22,022 bases of DNA, from positions 1 through 22,022 of IMG/VR virus record IMGVR_UViG_3300010885_065786. One strand, written 5' to 3'. The stretch is from a virus. Of the stretch, positions 8,095 through 15,587 are shown piece by piece. The translations under genes and the position numbers were made by a program. The notes beneath the pieces were generated by a model that saw nothing but the letters and a program-made list of their open reading frames with translations, made no database searches and was not told the origin of the DNA. Within the stretch, counting starts at the first letter, position 1. Each line of letters starts with the position of its first letter.

Positions 8095-8770
8095 GCTAGC
8101 GGATTTAAAGGTAAGACGCCGTACATGGGTTCAAACCTCTGCTATTCCTAAAGCCCGTCTTGGCTGGGTCTTAGATGACTGCTCAGATGCCCCTAATTCG
8201 GCTTTAGCGCCGATTAGAGCCTGGATTAGCGCAGCCCTTAAGGGTGAGTTCATTTTAAAGGCTGGAGGGTCTAATTGCGGTCGTGGAATCCTTTTGTATG
8301 GGGAGCCAGGTCGCGGAAAAACTACCCTTGCCCTAGCAATTATTCAGGAGATGATGACCACTTTTCCAATTGAGGCATTTGTCCCTTCCGAGAACAAGGT
8401 TCTTGTCCGCCCCTGCTATTTTACGACTTTTAATGGCGTCCTTGATTTAAAGGGAAAATTAATGGATGAGCCGACAGAAGCAGAGGAGACTCTATACGCA
8501 GGCATGTTAGGTGAGTGTAGCGATGACGCTTACAACATCAGAGTTTTAGTAATTGATGACGTAGGAAAAGAACACTCTAGCCTTTCGGGGTGGCAAAAAA
8601 ATATGCTTCATCACGTATTAAGAACACGATTTAACAACGGATTGCCTACGATTGTCACCAGTAATATCCAGCGTGATAATTGGGCTGATGTTTATGGTGA
8701 TGCAACAGGTAGTTTTATTAAAGAAGCTTTTTTGTACGTTCCAGTAACTGGTAGCAAGGATTTACGATAA
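8087..8770 (+). CDS. DnaC/DnaI-like helicase loader (AAA+ ATPase)
   Basis: 227 residues. A Walker A motif, GEPGRGKTT, is at about residues 72-80; Walker B is VLVIDDVGKE, and TIVTSNI is the sensor 1 strand. The DDVG form of Walker B and the IVTSN sensor are typical of DnaC/IstB-type loaders, and the order wHTH protein, loader, DnaB supports this. GTG 8087 is chosen because GGGGAGG sits six bases before it; a TTG at 8072 in the same frame would overlap that site. It overlaps the upstream stop by 8 bases and ends in TAATG with the next gene. The short basic N-terminus (KVRRRTW) could contact the helicase. The product would load the phage DnaB-like helicase onto origin DNA. Confidence 0.82.
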   Translation: MFKLADLKVRRRTWVQTSAIPKARLGWVLDDCSDAPNSALAPIRAWISAALKGEFILKAGGSNCGRGILLYGEPGRGKTTLALAIIQEMMTTFPIEAFVPSENKVLVRPCYFTTFNGVLDLKGKLMDEPTEAEETLYAGMLGECSDDAYNIRVLVIDDVGKEHSSLSGWQKNMLHHVLRTRFNNGLPTIVTSNIQRDNWADVYGDATGSFIKEAFLYVPVTGSKDLR

Positions 8771-9081
8771 TGGAGGCTTTTGTGGATAATCATGTAAGGT
8801 TAGTTCAGCTCTTCCTTACAGATAACCAAGTTCCTGGACCAAGTGTCTATGAGGTTGGCATAAATGATGCTGGAAAATCAATATGCACTTGTCCAAATTT
8901 TAAAAGTAGAAACTCTTGCAAACATGTTAAATTTGTTCAAGAGAAGATAGATAAAAGCAGCGGTCTTTATAACATGGAGCTTATTGATAAACCTACTATT
9001 GAAGACATTGAAAAAGCAAAATCTTCTTTTCAAGGTAACAGGGATTTTATTATAAAGTTTGGAAAAGTTGAGGTAGTTTAA
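8770..9081 (+). CDS. Small SWIM zinc-finger protein
   Basis: 103 residues. CTCPNFKSRNSCKH at about residues 39-52 is an exact C-x-C-x8-C-x-H SWIM zinc motif, followed by a helix (VKFVQEKID). The remainder is short, with an N-terminal helix and a charged tail. SWIM domains bind DNA or protein in SWI2/SNF2 helicases, MULE transposases and the Shu2/SWS1 recombination proteins; this protein has only the SWIM unit. ATG 8770 overlaps the loader stop, but GTG 8782 has GGAGG five bases upstream and may be the true start (99 residues). It lies between loader and helicase, so a role in helicase loading or in partnership with the SNF2-type helicase downstream is possible but inferred. Confidence 0.62.
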   Translation: MEAFVDNHVRLVQLFLTDNQVPGPSVYEVGINDAGKSICTCPNFKSRNSCKHVKFVQEKIDKSSGLYNMELIDKPTIEDIEKAKSSFQGNRDFIIKFGKVEVV

Positions 9082-9083
9082 AA

Positions 9084-9491
9084 ATGCGCAAAGGGGATAT
9101 CAGTAACGAGTTACCAAAGCGCGTAATTGTTACCGCAGACACTTTCCTTGACATTGAAATTACAGTAAAAAAAGTTTTAAAAGTTTTTCCTGTCTCCACA
9201 AAAGATACAAAAATTAATAGGTCTTTACTTAGCCGACTTTATATGTTTTCACAAAATGTTGGTTACACCCTAGAGTTAGCTTCGTTTACGATGGATGATT
9301 CTGCGCTAGAGCAGCTAACTGACCACCTTGACCATATGGGAACTAACCCATTTAGATATTTTACTCATTATGAGTCCATTGAGCACTTAGTTCAAGAGCT
9401 TCCCTATAGACCGGAAGTTGTTGGCGTTTTGGATTTACCAACGCGCCTGCTACGGTACGGCCACTGGGGATTGGACTTTACTCAAATATGA
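9084..9491 (+). CDS. Unknown protein upstream of DnaB-type helicase
   Basis: 135 residues, not recognised. It alternates strands and helices: RVIVTADTFLDIEITVKKVLKVFPVS at the start, a Leu-rich helix (SLLSRLYMFSQNVG), YTLELASFTMDD, then LEQLTDHLDHMG and a C-terminal EVVGVLDLPTRLLRYGHWGLDF with a Tyr-Gly-His-Trp motif. No catalytic pattern is clear. ATG 9084 follows the SWIM stop by two bases, and the stop overlaps the helicase start as ATGA, so it is coupled to the helicase. A small alpha/beta fold is likely; a helicase partner role would be a guess from position. Confidence 0.5.
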   Translation: MRKGDISNELPKRVIVTADTFLDIEITVKKVLKVFPVSTKDTKINRSLLSRLYMFSQNVGYTLELASFTMDDSALEQLTDHLDHMGTNPFRYFTHYESIEHLVQELPYRPEVVGVLDLPTRLLRYGHWGLDFTQI

Positions 9492-10714
9492 ACAAAGAAA
9501 CCTTATTACTTAGCAAGGTTATTCAAGACCGCGATTTAACAAGATTGTTTGAGCGCGGTGTCAATGACTTCTGGTTTGTTGATAATGAAGACCGTAAAGT
9601 GTGGTCTCTTCTTAAGTCTCATTTCACCAAATACGGTGAATGTCCTAGCATTGACGTTGTTAATGAAAACTTTCCTTCTTATCGAGTAGTAGATGTAGTC
9701 GATTCAATTGATTATTTACTCGATGGTTTAGTTTCAGCACGTCGTAAATCTGCAACAATTTCCATGATTGGCGAAGCGATTGAGCAGATTGAAAAACAAG
9801 GAAATCATGAGTCTGCCCTTATTACAATCCAAAAGGGGATTATAAAACTTGAAGAAGATGGTTTAAGTAAATCTACTGACGTCGACATTACAGAAAACCC
9901 GCTTAAGCTTTGGGACGAGTATTTATTTCGCAAAAACAATCCAGGATTACTTGGAGTTCCTACGGGGTTTCCAACAATTGATGCCGCAACAAATGGGCTG
10001 CAAAATGGTCAATTAGTCATTATTGTTGCCCCACCAAAAACCGGTAAATCAACTTTAGCGCTACAGATTGCACAAAACGTTCACCTCAAAGGTAGCACTC
10101 CAATGTTTCAGTCTTTTGAGATGACAAACCAAGAACAGCTTTCTCGTTATGTTTCCATGAGAGCGCGTGTTTCTCATACTCGTTACCAAAGCGGTGCCCT
10201 TACCGATGAAGAAGAATCTCGTGTTAAAGCAAAGCTTAATAGCATTGCTCAGATGAGAGAAAAATTTTGGCTTATTGGAGCATCAGAAGGCGCTACTGTA
10301 TCTGCGGTTGCCAGCAAGATTCAAATTCACCAACCAGATATTGTTTTTATTGATGGTATGTACTTGATGGTTGACGAGAATGGTGAAAAACCAGGAAGCC
10401 CCCAGGCTCTTACAAACATAACTCGTTCTCTTAAACGTTTGGCGCAAAGAACCAACAAACCCATAGTTATTTCTACGCAGGTGTTAGAGAACAAGATGCG
10501 TAATGGTCAAGTGACCACCGATGCTATTGGTTACTCGTCTTCTTTTCATCAAGATGCAGATGTTATTTTTGGTCTTCAACGCGAAGATGAAAACGTTGAC
10601 GATACTCGTATTCTTAAGGTTATTGCTTCCCGTAACTCTGGGCCAGCAGAGGTATCAATGCTGTGGGATTGGAATACGGGAGATTTTAGAGAGCTAGATG
10701 AGAACGACCTATGA
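9488..10714 (+). CDS. DnaB-type replicative helicase
   Basis: 408 residues, slightly shorter than bacterial DnaB. The N-terminal ~130 residues are helical (LLLSKVIQDRDLTRLFERGV, YLLDGLVSARRKSATISMIG), as in the DnaB N-terminal domain. The RecA-like ATPase follows: VPTGFPTIDAATNGLQNGQL, Walker A APPKTGKST, Walker B IVFIDG, then PIVISTQVLENKM (H4-like) and a late VIASRNSGPAEV segment where DnaB has its arginine finger. The first Walker residue is Ala rather than Gly, as is usual in DnaB. It overlaps the preceding gene by ATGA and the primase by ATGA. It should unwind DNA at the phage fork, loaded by the DnaC-like protein and paired with the primase that follows. Confidence 0.92.
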   Translation: MNKETLLLSKVIQDRDLTRLFERGVNDFWFVDNEDRKVWSLLKSHFTKYGECPSIDVVNENFPSYRVVDVVDSIDYLLDGLVSARRKSATISMIGEAIEQIEKQGNHESALITIQKGIIKLEEDGLSKSTDVDITENPLKLWDEYLFRKNNPGLLGVPTGFPTIDAATNGLQNGQLVIIVAPPKTGKSTLALQIAQNVHLKGSTPMFQSFEMTNQEQLSRYVSMRARVSHTRYQSGALTDEEESRVKAKLNSIAQMREKFWLIGASEGATVSAVASKIQIHQPDIVFIDGMYLMVDENGEKPGSPQALTNITRSLKRLAQRTNKPIVISTQVLENKMRNGQVTTDAIGYSSSFHQDADVIFGLQREDENVDDTRILKVIASRNSGPAEVSMLWDWNTGDFRELDENDL

Positions 10715-11640
10715 CCGTTGAGGAGATGGAAGACCTATTAGACAGGCTCGGCATAGAAGTTATTTCAATTCATGGCGATGAGATTAAAGCTAGATGCCCC
10801 GCTCACTTGGAGCGTAAAGGAAAAGAAGACAACAATCCTTCTTGGTACATTAATGCAGACACCGGTGTTCACAACTGTTTCTCATGCCACTTTAAAGGAA
10901 GTGTTAACTCATTAGTTGAGTATGTTCAAGGAGTTGGCTCCGATATAGCTAAGCAATGGATTAGCAGTGGCGAACGTAATTTAACTAAAGCGTTTGAAAA
11001 ATTAACTGCACTTGCGCCTATACAAGAACAAGCACAGCCAATGACAGAATCAATGCTTAGCGCTTTTTCTTCTCCCCCTATATACGCCTTAAAATCTCGT
11101 GGCATTACATCCGTTGCAGCAGATTATTATGAAATCTTATGGAATTCTTCTAACGAAAGTTGGATTCTTCCTATGCGCGACCCATACACTAACAAGCTTA
11201 TTGGGTGGCAAGAAAAGTGGTTTAAAGAACGCTGTTTTAATAACTTCCCACCTAAAGTAAACAAGTCATCTACACTTTTTGGCTATCAACGTTATGAAGG
11301 ACCAAACATTACTGTAGTCGAGTCACCTTTAGATGTAGCCCGACTTGCGTCAGTTGGCGTGCTTGGTGGAGTTGCAGTGTGCGGTTCTTCTGTGTCAAAA
11401 GACCAAATTAATCTTATTAGAGGAGCAAACCACATTACGTTTGCTATGGATAATGACCAAGCTGGACTCAGCTCATCAATGGCTTTACTTGAATACTCAA
11501 AAGCAATGGGATTTGACTGTTGGTTTTTTAACTATGACAATACAGACATGAAAGATGTTGGTGGTATGAGCAAAGCCGAGATAATGTTTGGCTTAGAAAA
11601 CGCACGCCACTCAATACACGGGAAGAGAGCATTCTTATGA
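10711..11640 (+). CDS. DNA primase (CHC2 zinc finger plus Toprim)
   Basis: 309 residues. The N-terminus has the CHC2-type finger: Cys29-x2-His32 (CPAH) and Cys56-x2-Cys59 (CFSC), followed by FKGSVNSLVEYV. The Toprim catalytic core is seen as VVESPLD with Glu204 and AMDND with Asp247 and Asp249, the residues that hold Mg ions. At ~half the length of bacterial DnaG it lacks a helicase-binding C-terminal domain, common in phage primases. It overlaps the helicase (ATGA) and the kinase (ATGA) by four bases each, so helicase and primase are made together. It makes RNA primers for lagging-strand synthesis. Confidence 0.9.
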   Translation: MTVEEMEDLLDRLGIEVISIHGDEIKARCPAHLERKGKEDNNPSWYINADTGVHNCFSCHFKGSVNSLVEYVQGVGSDIAKQWISSGERNLTKAFEKLTALAPIQEQAQPMTESMLSAFSSPPIYALKSRGITSVAADYYEILWNSSNESWILPMRDPYTNKLIGWQEKWFKERCFNNFPPKVNKSSTLFGYQRYEGPNITVVESPLDVARLASVGVLGGVAVCGSSVSKDQINLIRGANHITFAMDNDQAGLSSSMALLEYSKAMGFDCWFFNYDNTDMKDVGGMSKAEIMFGLENARHSIHGKRAFL

Positions 11641-12170
11641 TTATTGGTTTGTCAGGATACGCGCAATCAGGAAAAGACACCGTTGCAGGGATGCTCATCG
11701 GTCTTCATGGTTATGAAAATGTTGCGTTTGCAAGTAACATTCGCAAACTTTTATACGAGATGGACCCATTTATTAACGATGGTCAACCTGTTTTTAGACT
11801 TCAAGATTTAGTTGATTCTCAGGGATGGGAAGGCGCCAAAAAAACTGCGCCCGAAGTACGCCGTCTCCTACAAGATTTGGGAGTTGGAGCACGCAACATA
11901 CTTGGTGAAAACTTTTGGGTTAACCAAGTTTTAAACACTATTAATCCCACCAACCGCATAGTCATTACCGATGTTAGGTTTCAAAATGAAGCCGAAGAAA
12001 TTAAAAAAATTGAAAACTCACAAATTTGGCGCATTAATCGGCCTGGAGTAGGACCAGTTAACGACCACGTATCAGAGACAGATATGGATTTATGGGATTG
12101 GGACGCAGTTATCACTAATGATAAAGATATGGAGCATCTCAGCAATCAGATTAAGAGCCTGCTAGGGTAG
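11637..12170 (+). CDS. Deoxynucleoside monophosphate kinase (T4 gp1-like)
   Basis: 177 residues. The P-loop GYAQSGKDTVAG lies at residues 5-16; GKDT in this setting marks the phage dNMP kinase / AAA_33 group rather than a helicase. FASNIRKLLYEMD, VRRLLQDLGVGARN..GENFWV and IVITDVRFQNEAEEI follow in the order seen in T4 gene 1-type kinases; the DVRFQNEAE motif is highly characteristic. It ends with VSETDMDLWDWDAVITND, also typical. It should phosphorylate dNMPs from degraded host DNA to dNDPs for phage replication. The gene overlaps the primase stop by ATGA. Confidence 0.88.
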   Translation: MIIGLSGYAQSGKDTVAGMLIGLHGYENVAFASNIRKLLYEMDPFINDGQPVFRLQDLVDSQGWEGAKKTAPEVRRLLQDLGVGARNILGENFWVNQVLNTINPTNRIVITDVRFQNEAEEIKKIENSQIWRINRPGVGPVNDHVSETDMDLWDWDAVITNDKDMEHLSNQIKSLLG

Positions 12171-12174
12171 TTCT

Positions 12175-13764
12175 ATGACTTTTACGGGCACACTTCTTCC
12201 TTACCAACCAGAGGCTGTTGACCGCATGTGCGAACGACAGAAAATGTTAGTTGCTTATGATTTAGGGCTAGGAAAAACCGTTTTAACCATTGCAGCGGTT
12301 GAACGTCTTATGGATTCGCGTCAAATTACAGAGCCAGGTTTGATAGTCTGTTTATCTTCACTTAAATATCAATGGGCAAATCAGATTAGGAAGTTTACTA
12401 ATGATACTTCAAACCCTTTGGTCATTGATGGAACGCCAGCAAAAAGAGCAGAACAATACGAGAAAGCATACGACTGGCGTAATTCAAAGGTTGATTACAT
12501 CATCCTTAACTATGAGCAAGTTGTTAACGACTGGGATAAAATCAAAAAACTTCCACGAGGATTTGTAGTCTTAGACGAAGCAACCGCTATTAAGTCTTTT
12601 CGTTCAAAACGTTCTAAACAAGTAAAAAAACTATCTAACGCACCATTTAAGTTTGCTCTTACCGGAACACCTATTGAAAACGGAAAACCAGAAGAGCTGT
12701 ATAGCATTATGCAGTTTGTTGATAACGGAGTTTTAGGGAGTTTTGAAAACTTTGACCGCACATTTATTGTGCGCAACAATTGGGGTGGTGTAGAGCGCTA
12801 CATTAATCTTCCTACTCTTCATGAGGTAATGAAAGAAGCATCGGTTCGTAAAGCACAAAAAGACCCTGATGTTGCGCCATTTCTCCCAGAATCAATTCAT
12901 AAAGACCCAATCAAAATTGTTTTTGATAGGAAGTCTGCAAAGTTATACAACCGTATTCAAAAAGATTTAATGCAAGATTTAGACGATGCCCAAGCAATGT
13001 TTGGTGCCTCGTTTAATATTTTAGCGCACTACGGCATTGAAGCTAGCCGTGGTGGACCAGAAGATGAAATGCGCGGAAAAATTATGTCTAAAATTGGGTG
13101 TCTTAAGATGTTGTGTTCCCACCCAGACTTGCTTCGTACTAGCGCAAAGAAATATTTAGCCATGAACGGAGAAGGCTCTGCCTACGCTAATGAGCTTGTT
13201 AATGATGGGGCTTTAGAAAATATTGACACCTCTAATAAGCTAAACACACTTATTGAATACGCCAAGAACTTTTTAGAACAAAATGAAGAGAACAAACTAG
13301 TAATTTTTGCCACTTACGTAGACATGCTGGACAAAATAGCCGATGCTTTAGGGGTTGAACAGTGCCGCTTGTACTCAGGTAAGTTAGATGCGAAGACTAA
13401 GGAGGAGAATAAAATTGCCTTTAATACTCTACCTGAAATTCGCGTCCTTGTATCTTCTGATGCTGGTGGTTACGGCGTTGATTTGCCCGCTGCCAATCTC
13501 CTTATTAATTATGATTTACCTTGGAGTTCAGGTTCTGCAACTCAACGAAACGGACGTATTATGAGAGCATCTTCTACGTGGAAAACAATTGTTATACAAG
13601 ACCTTATTGTTGATGGCTCCGTAGAAGAACGTCAATATGACGCTTTACAACAAAAAACATCTGTTGCTAACGCAATTATTGATGGCGAAGGCATAGATGA
13701 TAAGGGCGGAGTACCACTTACCGTGGGAAGCCTTAAACAGTTTTTGACCTTTGCTTCAGTCTAA
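12175..13764 (+). CDS. SNF2-type superfamily 2 helicase
   Basis: 529 residues. Seven-motif SF2 layout: Q-like LLPYQPEAVDRM, motif I LGLGKT (residues 30-35), Ia LIVCLSSLKYQW, motif II DEAT (134-137), motif III LTGTPIEN (from 162), a C-terminal lobe with KLVIFATYVDML and VLVSSDAGGYGVDL, and motif VI QRNGRIMR (457-464). The pattern of TGTP(I/L)EN, the GG-x-G-xx-L segment and the Q-R-x-G-R motif are those of SNF2/SMARCAL1-like proteins rather than DEAD-box RNA helicases. Phage forms are thought to act in fork remodelling or recombination, like T4 UvsW, though UvsW belongs to a different subgroup. It is the last gene of the 6656-13764 operon. Confidence 0.85.
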   Translation: MTFTGTLLPYQPEAVDRMCERQKMLVAYDLGLGKTVLTIAAVERLMDSRQITEPGLIVCLSSLKYQWANQIRKFTNDTSNPLVIDGTPAKRAEQYEKAYDWRNSKVDYIILNYEQVVNDWDKIKKLPRGFVVLDEATAIKSFRSKRSKQVKKLSNAPFKFALTGTPIENGKPEELYSIMQFVDNGVLGSFENFDRTFIVRNNWGGVERYINLPTLHEVMKEASVRKAQKDPDVAPFLPESIHKDPIKIVFDRKSAKLYNRIQKDLMQDLDDAQAMFGASFNILAHYGIEASRGGPEDEMRGKIMSKIGCLKMLCSHPDLLRTSAKKYLAMNGEGSAYANELVNDGALENIDTSNKLNTLIEYAKNFLEQNEENKLVIFATYVDMLDKIADALGVEQCRLYSGKLDAKTKEENKIAFNTLPEIRVLVSSDAGGYGVDLPAANLLINYDLPWSSGSATQRNGRIMRASSTWKTIVIQDLIVDGSVEERQYDALQQKTSVANAIIDGEGIDDKGGVPLTVGSLKQFLTFASV

Positions 13765-13781
13765 GCTGATATAATTATTTA
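13744..13781 (+). promoter_or_regulatory. Extended -10 promoter giving a leaderless transcript
   Basis: TGATATAAT (13767-13775) contains a perfect TATAAT with the TGn extension. It lies exactly six bases before ATG 13782, so transcription should start at or one base before the A of the start codon. This TANNNT-N6-ATG arrangement is the known mark of leaderless genes in Actinobacteria. TTGACC at 13744-13749 resembles a -35 box, but the 20-base spacer is long; an extended -10 can do without it. No Shine-Dalgarno precedes the ATG. The -10 box overlaps a perfect 8-base palindrome, ATAATTAT (13771-13778), which could be an operator. Confidence 0.72.
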
Positions 13782-13931
13782 ATGCCTAACGCGCCCAAGA
13801 CACCTACACGTACAATTCGTGTTCCCGATGAGATTTGGAAGCCTGTCCAGAAAAAGGCTCTTTCAGAAGGTGTAACTGTTACAAGCGTACTTATTAAGGC
13901 TCTTGAATCCTATCTAGTTGACAATAAGTAG
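13782..13931 (+). CDS. Small ribbon-helix-helix (CopG/Arc-type) DNA-binding protein
   Basis: 49 residues, easily missed for its size. A basic N-terminal arm (PKTPTRTIRVPDEIW) provides the ribbon strand; KPVQKKALSEG forms helix A, and VTVTSVLIKALESYL helix B, the standard CopG/Arc/MetJ fold with alternating polar residues in TRTIRV that would enter the major groove. Such proteins work as dimers and usually repress their own promoter. The gene is read from its own leaderless promoter and sits at the one real break in the early-gene cluster. Its target is unknown; auto-repression and control of the 13969-15523 genes is a reasonable inference. Confidence 0.78.
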   Translation: MPNAPKTPTRTIRVPDEIWKPVQKKALSEGVTVTSVLIKALESYLVDNK

Positions 13932-13968
13932 CTAGCTCAATAATGTAGCCCCATATAAAGGGGATTAC

Positions 13969-14358
13969 ATGGAAAATACAGAAGTCAATAGAACAGTACA
14001 ACAGTACGTTGCGCTTAAAAATGAAATGAAGCTCATGTTAGAGCGAGAATCAGAATTAAAAAAGCGTTTACTTGAAGTTGTTGAGTCTTTCGGCGAAGTA
14101 AACGGTAATGGCCATGTAATTCTTGAAGTTGACGGGATTACACTTACTAAACAACGTAAAAATTCTAATCCACTTGACCCAGAAGTTGCAAAACGCATTA
14201 TTACTGAAAAAGGGTTAGAAGATACTTGTATGCCAAAGCTTCCAACTTTAGACCCGCAAGCAATTATGGCTGCGCTATACAAAAAAGAATTAACGGAAGA
14301 AGACATTGATTTAATGTTTCCACTTAAAGTTTCGTATGCATTCTTGGTTAAAGAATGA
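13969..14358 (+). CDS. Unknown protein with N-terminal coiled coil
   Basis: 129 residues, not recognised. Residues ~5-45 are a charged heptad-like helix (VQQYVALKNEMKLMLERESE...), followed by a beta hairpin (NGHVILEVDGITLTKQ) and a helical half (DPEVAKRIITEKG, DPQAIMAALYKKE) ending LKVSYAFLVKE. The coiled coil then hairpin layout recalls phage Gp157-type and other small accessory proteins but no firm match can be claimed. AAAGGGG five bases before ATG 13969 is a good ribosome site and lies in a small CCCC/GGGG hairpin (13949-13963). The stop overlaps the next start (ATGA), pairing it with the MerR-like gene. Confidence 0.55.
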   Translation: MENTEVNRTVQQYVALKNEMKLMLERESELKKRLLEVVESFGEVNGNGHVILEVDGITLTKQRKNSNPLDPEVAKRIITEKGLEDTCMPKLPTLDPQAIMAALYKKELTEEDIDLMFPLKVSYAFLVKE

Positions 14359-14846
14359 CAGACGATTACATTGATAACGCTTTTGCAGACCTGGACGTCT
14401 TTTACCCAGGAAGCAAAAAAAAGCGACGCGAAAGTGCATTGCCAAAAACTGTTGACCGCGTGTCAACGCAGCAATGGGATGCAAAGCCACAAGTAAAAAC
14501 TTTGCCTAACGGGAACGATGTAGAGCTTTTTACTGTAGGTGCGCTAGCTCAAGCTTTGGGAAGACCTTTTGTTTCAATACGGGTTTGGAACGAAAAAGGC
14601 TACTTACCTAAAGCCCCTTACCGACTACCCACTAAAAAAAATATTCATGGAGAAGACCATAAAGGAAGACGCCTTTACAGCCGAGCCATGATTGAAACGG
14701 CTGTACAGCTCTTTATTAAGGCTGGACTTTTAGAAGTCAAGCGTATAGACTGGGCTGTACACCGACATCTCAGCATTGAGATAGCCGAGGCATGGAGTCA
14801 AATCCTTGCAAATGAAACTAAAAACGAATCAAGTCAAACAAACTAG
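14355..14846 (+). CDS. MerR-like winged-helix DNA-binding protein
   Basis: 163 residues. The central part has a MerR-type domain: ELFTVGALAQALGRPFVSIR (helix-turn-helix), VWNEKGYLPKAPYRLP (wing start), a polar loop, GRRLYSRAMIETAVQLF (second wing helix). The W-E-x-x-G-x-(L/I)-P signature is typical of MerR and excisionase-like proteins. The first ~50 residues are acidic then basic (PGSKKKRRES) and look disordered. There is no effector domain, so it is more likely a structural or replication-linked DNA binder than a metal or drug sensor. Its stop TAG overlaps the ribosome site of the SSB gene, which it may be coupled to or control. Confidence 0.7.
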   Translation: MTDDYIDNAFADLDVFYPGSKKKRRESALPKTVDRVSTQQWDAKPQVKTLPNGNDVELFTVGALAQALGRPFVSIRVWNEKGYLPKAPYRLPTKKNIHGEDHKGRRLYSRAMIETAVQLFIKAGLLEVKRIDWAVHRHLSIEIAEAWSQILANETKNESSQTN

Positions 14847-14857
14847 GAGATATAAAA

Positions 14858-15523
14858 ATGTCAGTTCAAATTACAGATGATTTCGTACCTGAAGTTGATG
14901 AATTTTCAATTGAAAATGCAGATATTGAAGGTCGCCCAAGCAATTCAACAGATGCAATTAAATCTGGTTGGGATGCCGCAGAAGAGGCTATTAAGCCTAA
15001 AGAGTACGCAAAAGATTTTAAACTTTCTGAGACAATTCAAATCATTAAGTTTCTTGACCCAGATGGTCCTTTTGCTATTTACAGCCAACACTTTCTTACA
15101 CAAAAGACAGAAGGCCAGCGTTCATACACTTGCCTTGGAACCGGCTGCCCAATCTGTTTAACCCCATCACTAAACAGCAAAGCTGAGAAGAAGTATGCAT
15201 TCTCTATTGCAGTTCTTACTCCAACAGAGACAACTATGACAAAGCTTGTTGCCTCACCACTGTTTTTTAAAACCCTACACGCAGCACATCACTCGCCTTC
15301 AGGACCATTGGCTAAAAACTATTGGGCTGTGGCACGTCGTGGTCAAATGCAGCATACCGTTTACACACTTAACCCAGTTAAGGGTCGTGACCTTGCCGAG
15401 GATTATGGAATTGACGAGGCAAAGGCAGAGTCTGCTATTGAAGATATGAATCCATTTGATGCTTCAATTGTTCGCAAGCTTTCAATTGCAGAGCTTACAG
15501 AAGTAGTAAACGCTTTAGCCTAA
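14858..15523 (+). CDS. Single-stranded DNA-binding protein with zinc-knuckle-like Cys cluster
   Basis: 221 residues. After an acidic N-terminus (DDFVPEVDEF), residues ~45-190 look like an OB fold: FKLSETIQIIKFLDP, FAIYSQHFLT, then Cys92-x4-Cys97-x2-Cys100 (CLGTGCPIC), KKYAFSIAVLT, and AVARRGQMQHTVYTLNP. A zinc site placed inside an OB fold is known from T4 gp32, and His in SQHF could be the fourth ligand. AGGAGA seven bases before ATG 14858 is strong. The gene ends a transcription unit, with a terminator 10 bases after the stop, as expected for a protein needed in large amounts. The SSB role rests on fold pattern and context with polymerase and RecA. Confidence 0.65.
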   Translation: MSVQITDDFVPEVDEFSIENADIEGRPSNSTDAIKSGWDAAEEAIKPKEYAKDFKLSETIQIIKFLDPDGPFAIYSQHFLTQKTEGQRSYTCLGTGCPICLTPSLNSKAEKKYAFSIAVLTPTETTMTKLVASPLFFKTLHAAHHSPSGPLAKNYWAVARRGQMQHTVYTLNPVKGRDLAEDYGIDEAKAESAIEDMNPFDASIVRKLSIAELTEVVNALA

Positions 15524-15533
15524 TACTAGGTTT

Positions 15534-15576
15534 GGAGAGGTTGGGTTCTTATTCCCCTACTCAACCTCTCCTTTTT
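15534..15576 (+). terminator. Rho-independent terminator
   Basis: GGAGAGGTTGGGT (15534-15546) and ACTCAACCTCTCC (15559-15571) form a 13-pair stem with one G-U pair and a 12-base loop, followed at once by TTTTT (15572-15576). It lies 10 bases after the SSB stop and only 11 bases before the likely start of polA, so it separates SSB from polymerase expression. Confidence 0.93.
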
Positions 15577-15587
15577 AGGGGGTTCCC

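Noticed and set aside
13965-14306. Minus-strand open frame of 113 codons opposite the coiled-coil gene
   Set aside because: The + strand frame has a good ribosome site and operon context; the minus frame is Ser-rich and domain-free.
15534-15576. Terminator hairpin as a riboswitch or attenuator leader
   Set aside because: Stem and T run are complete with no competing structure or leader peptide visible.
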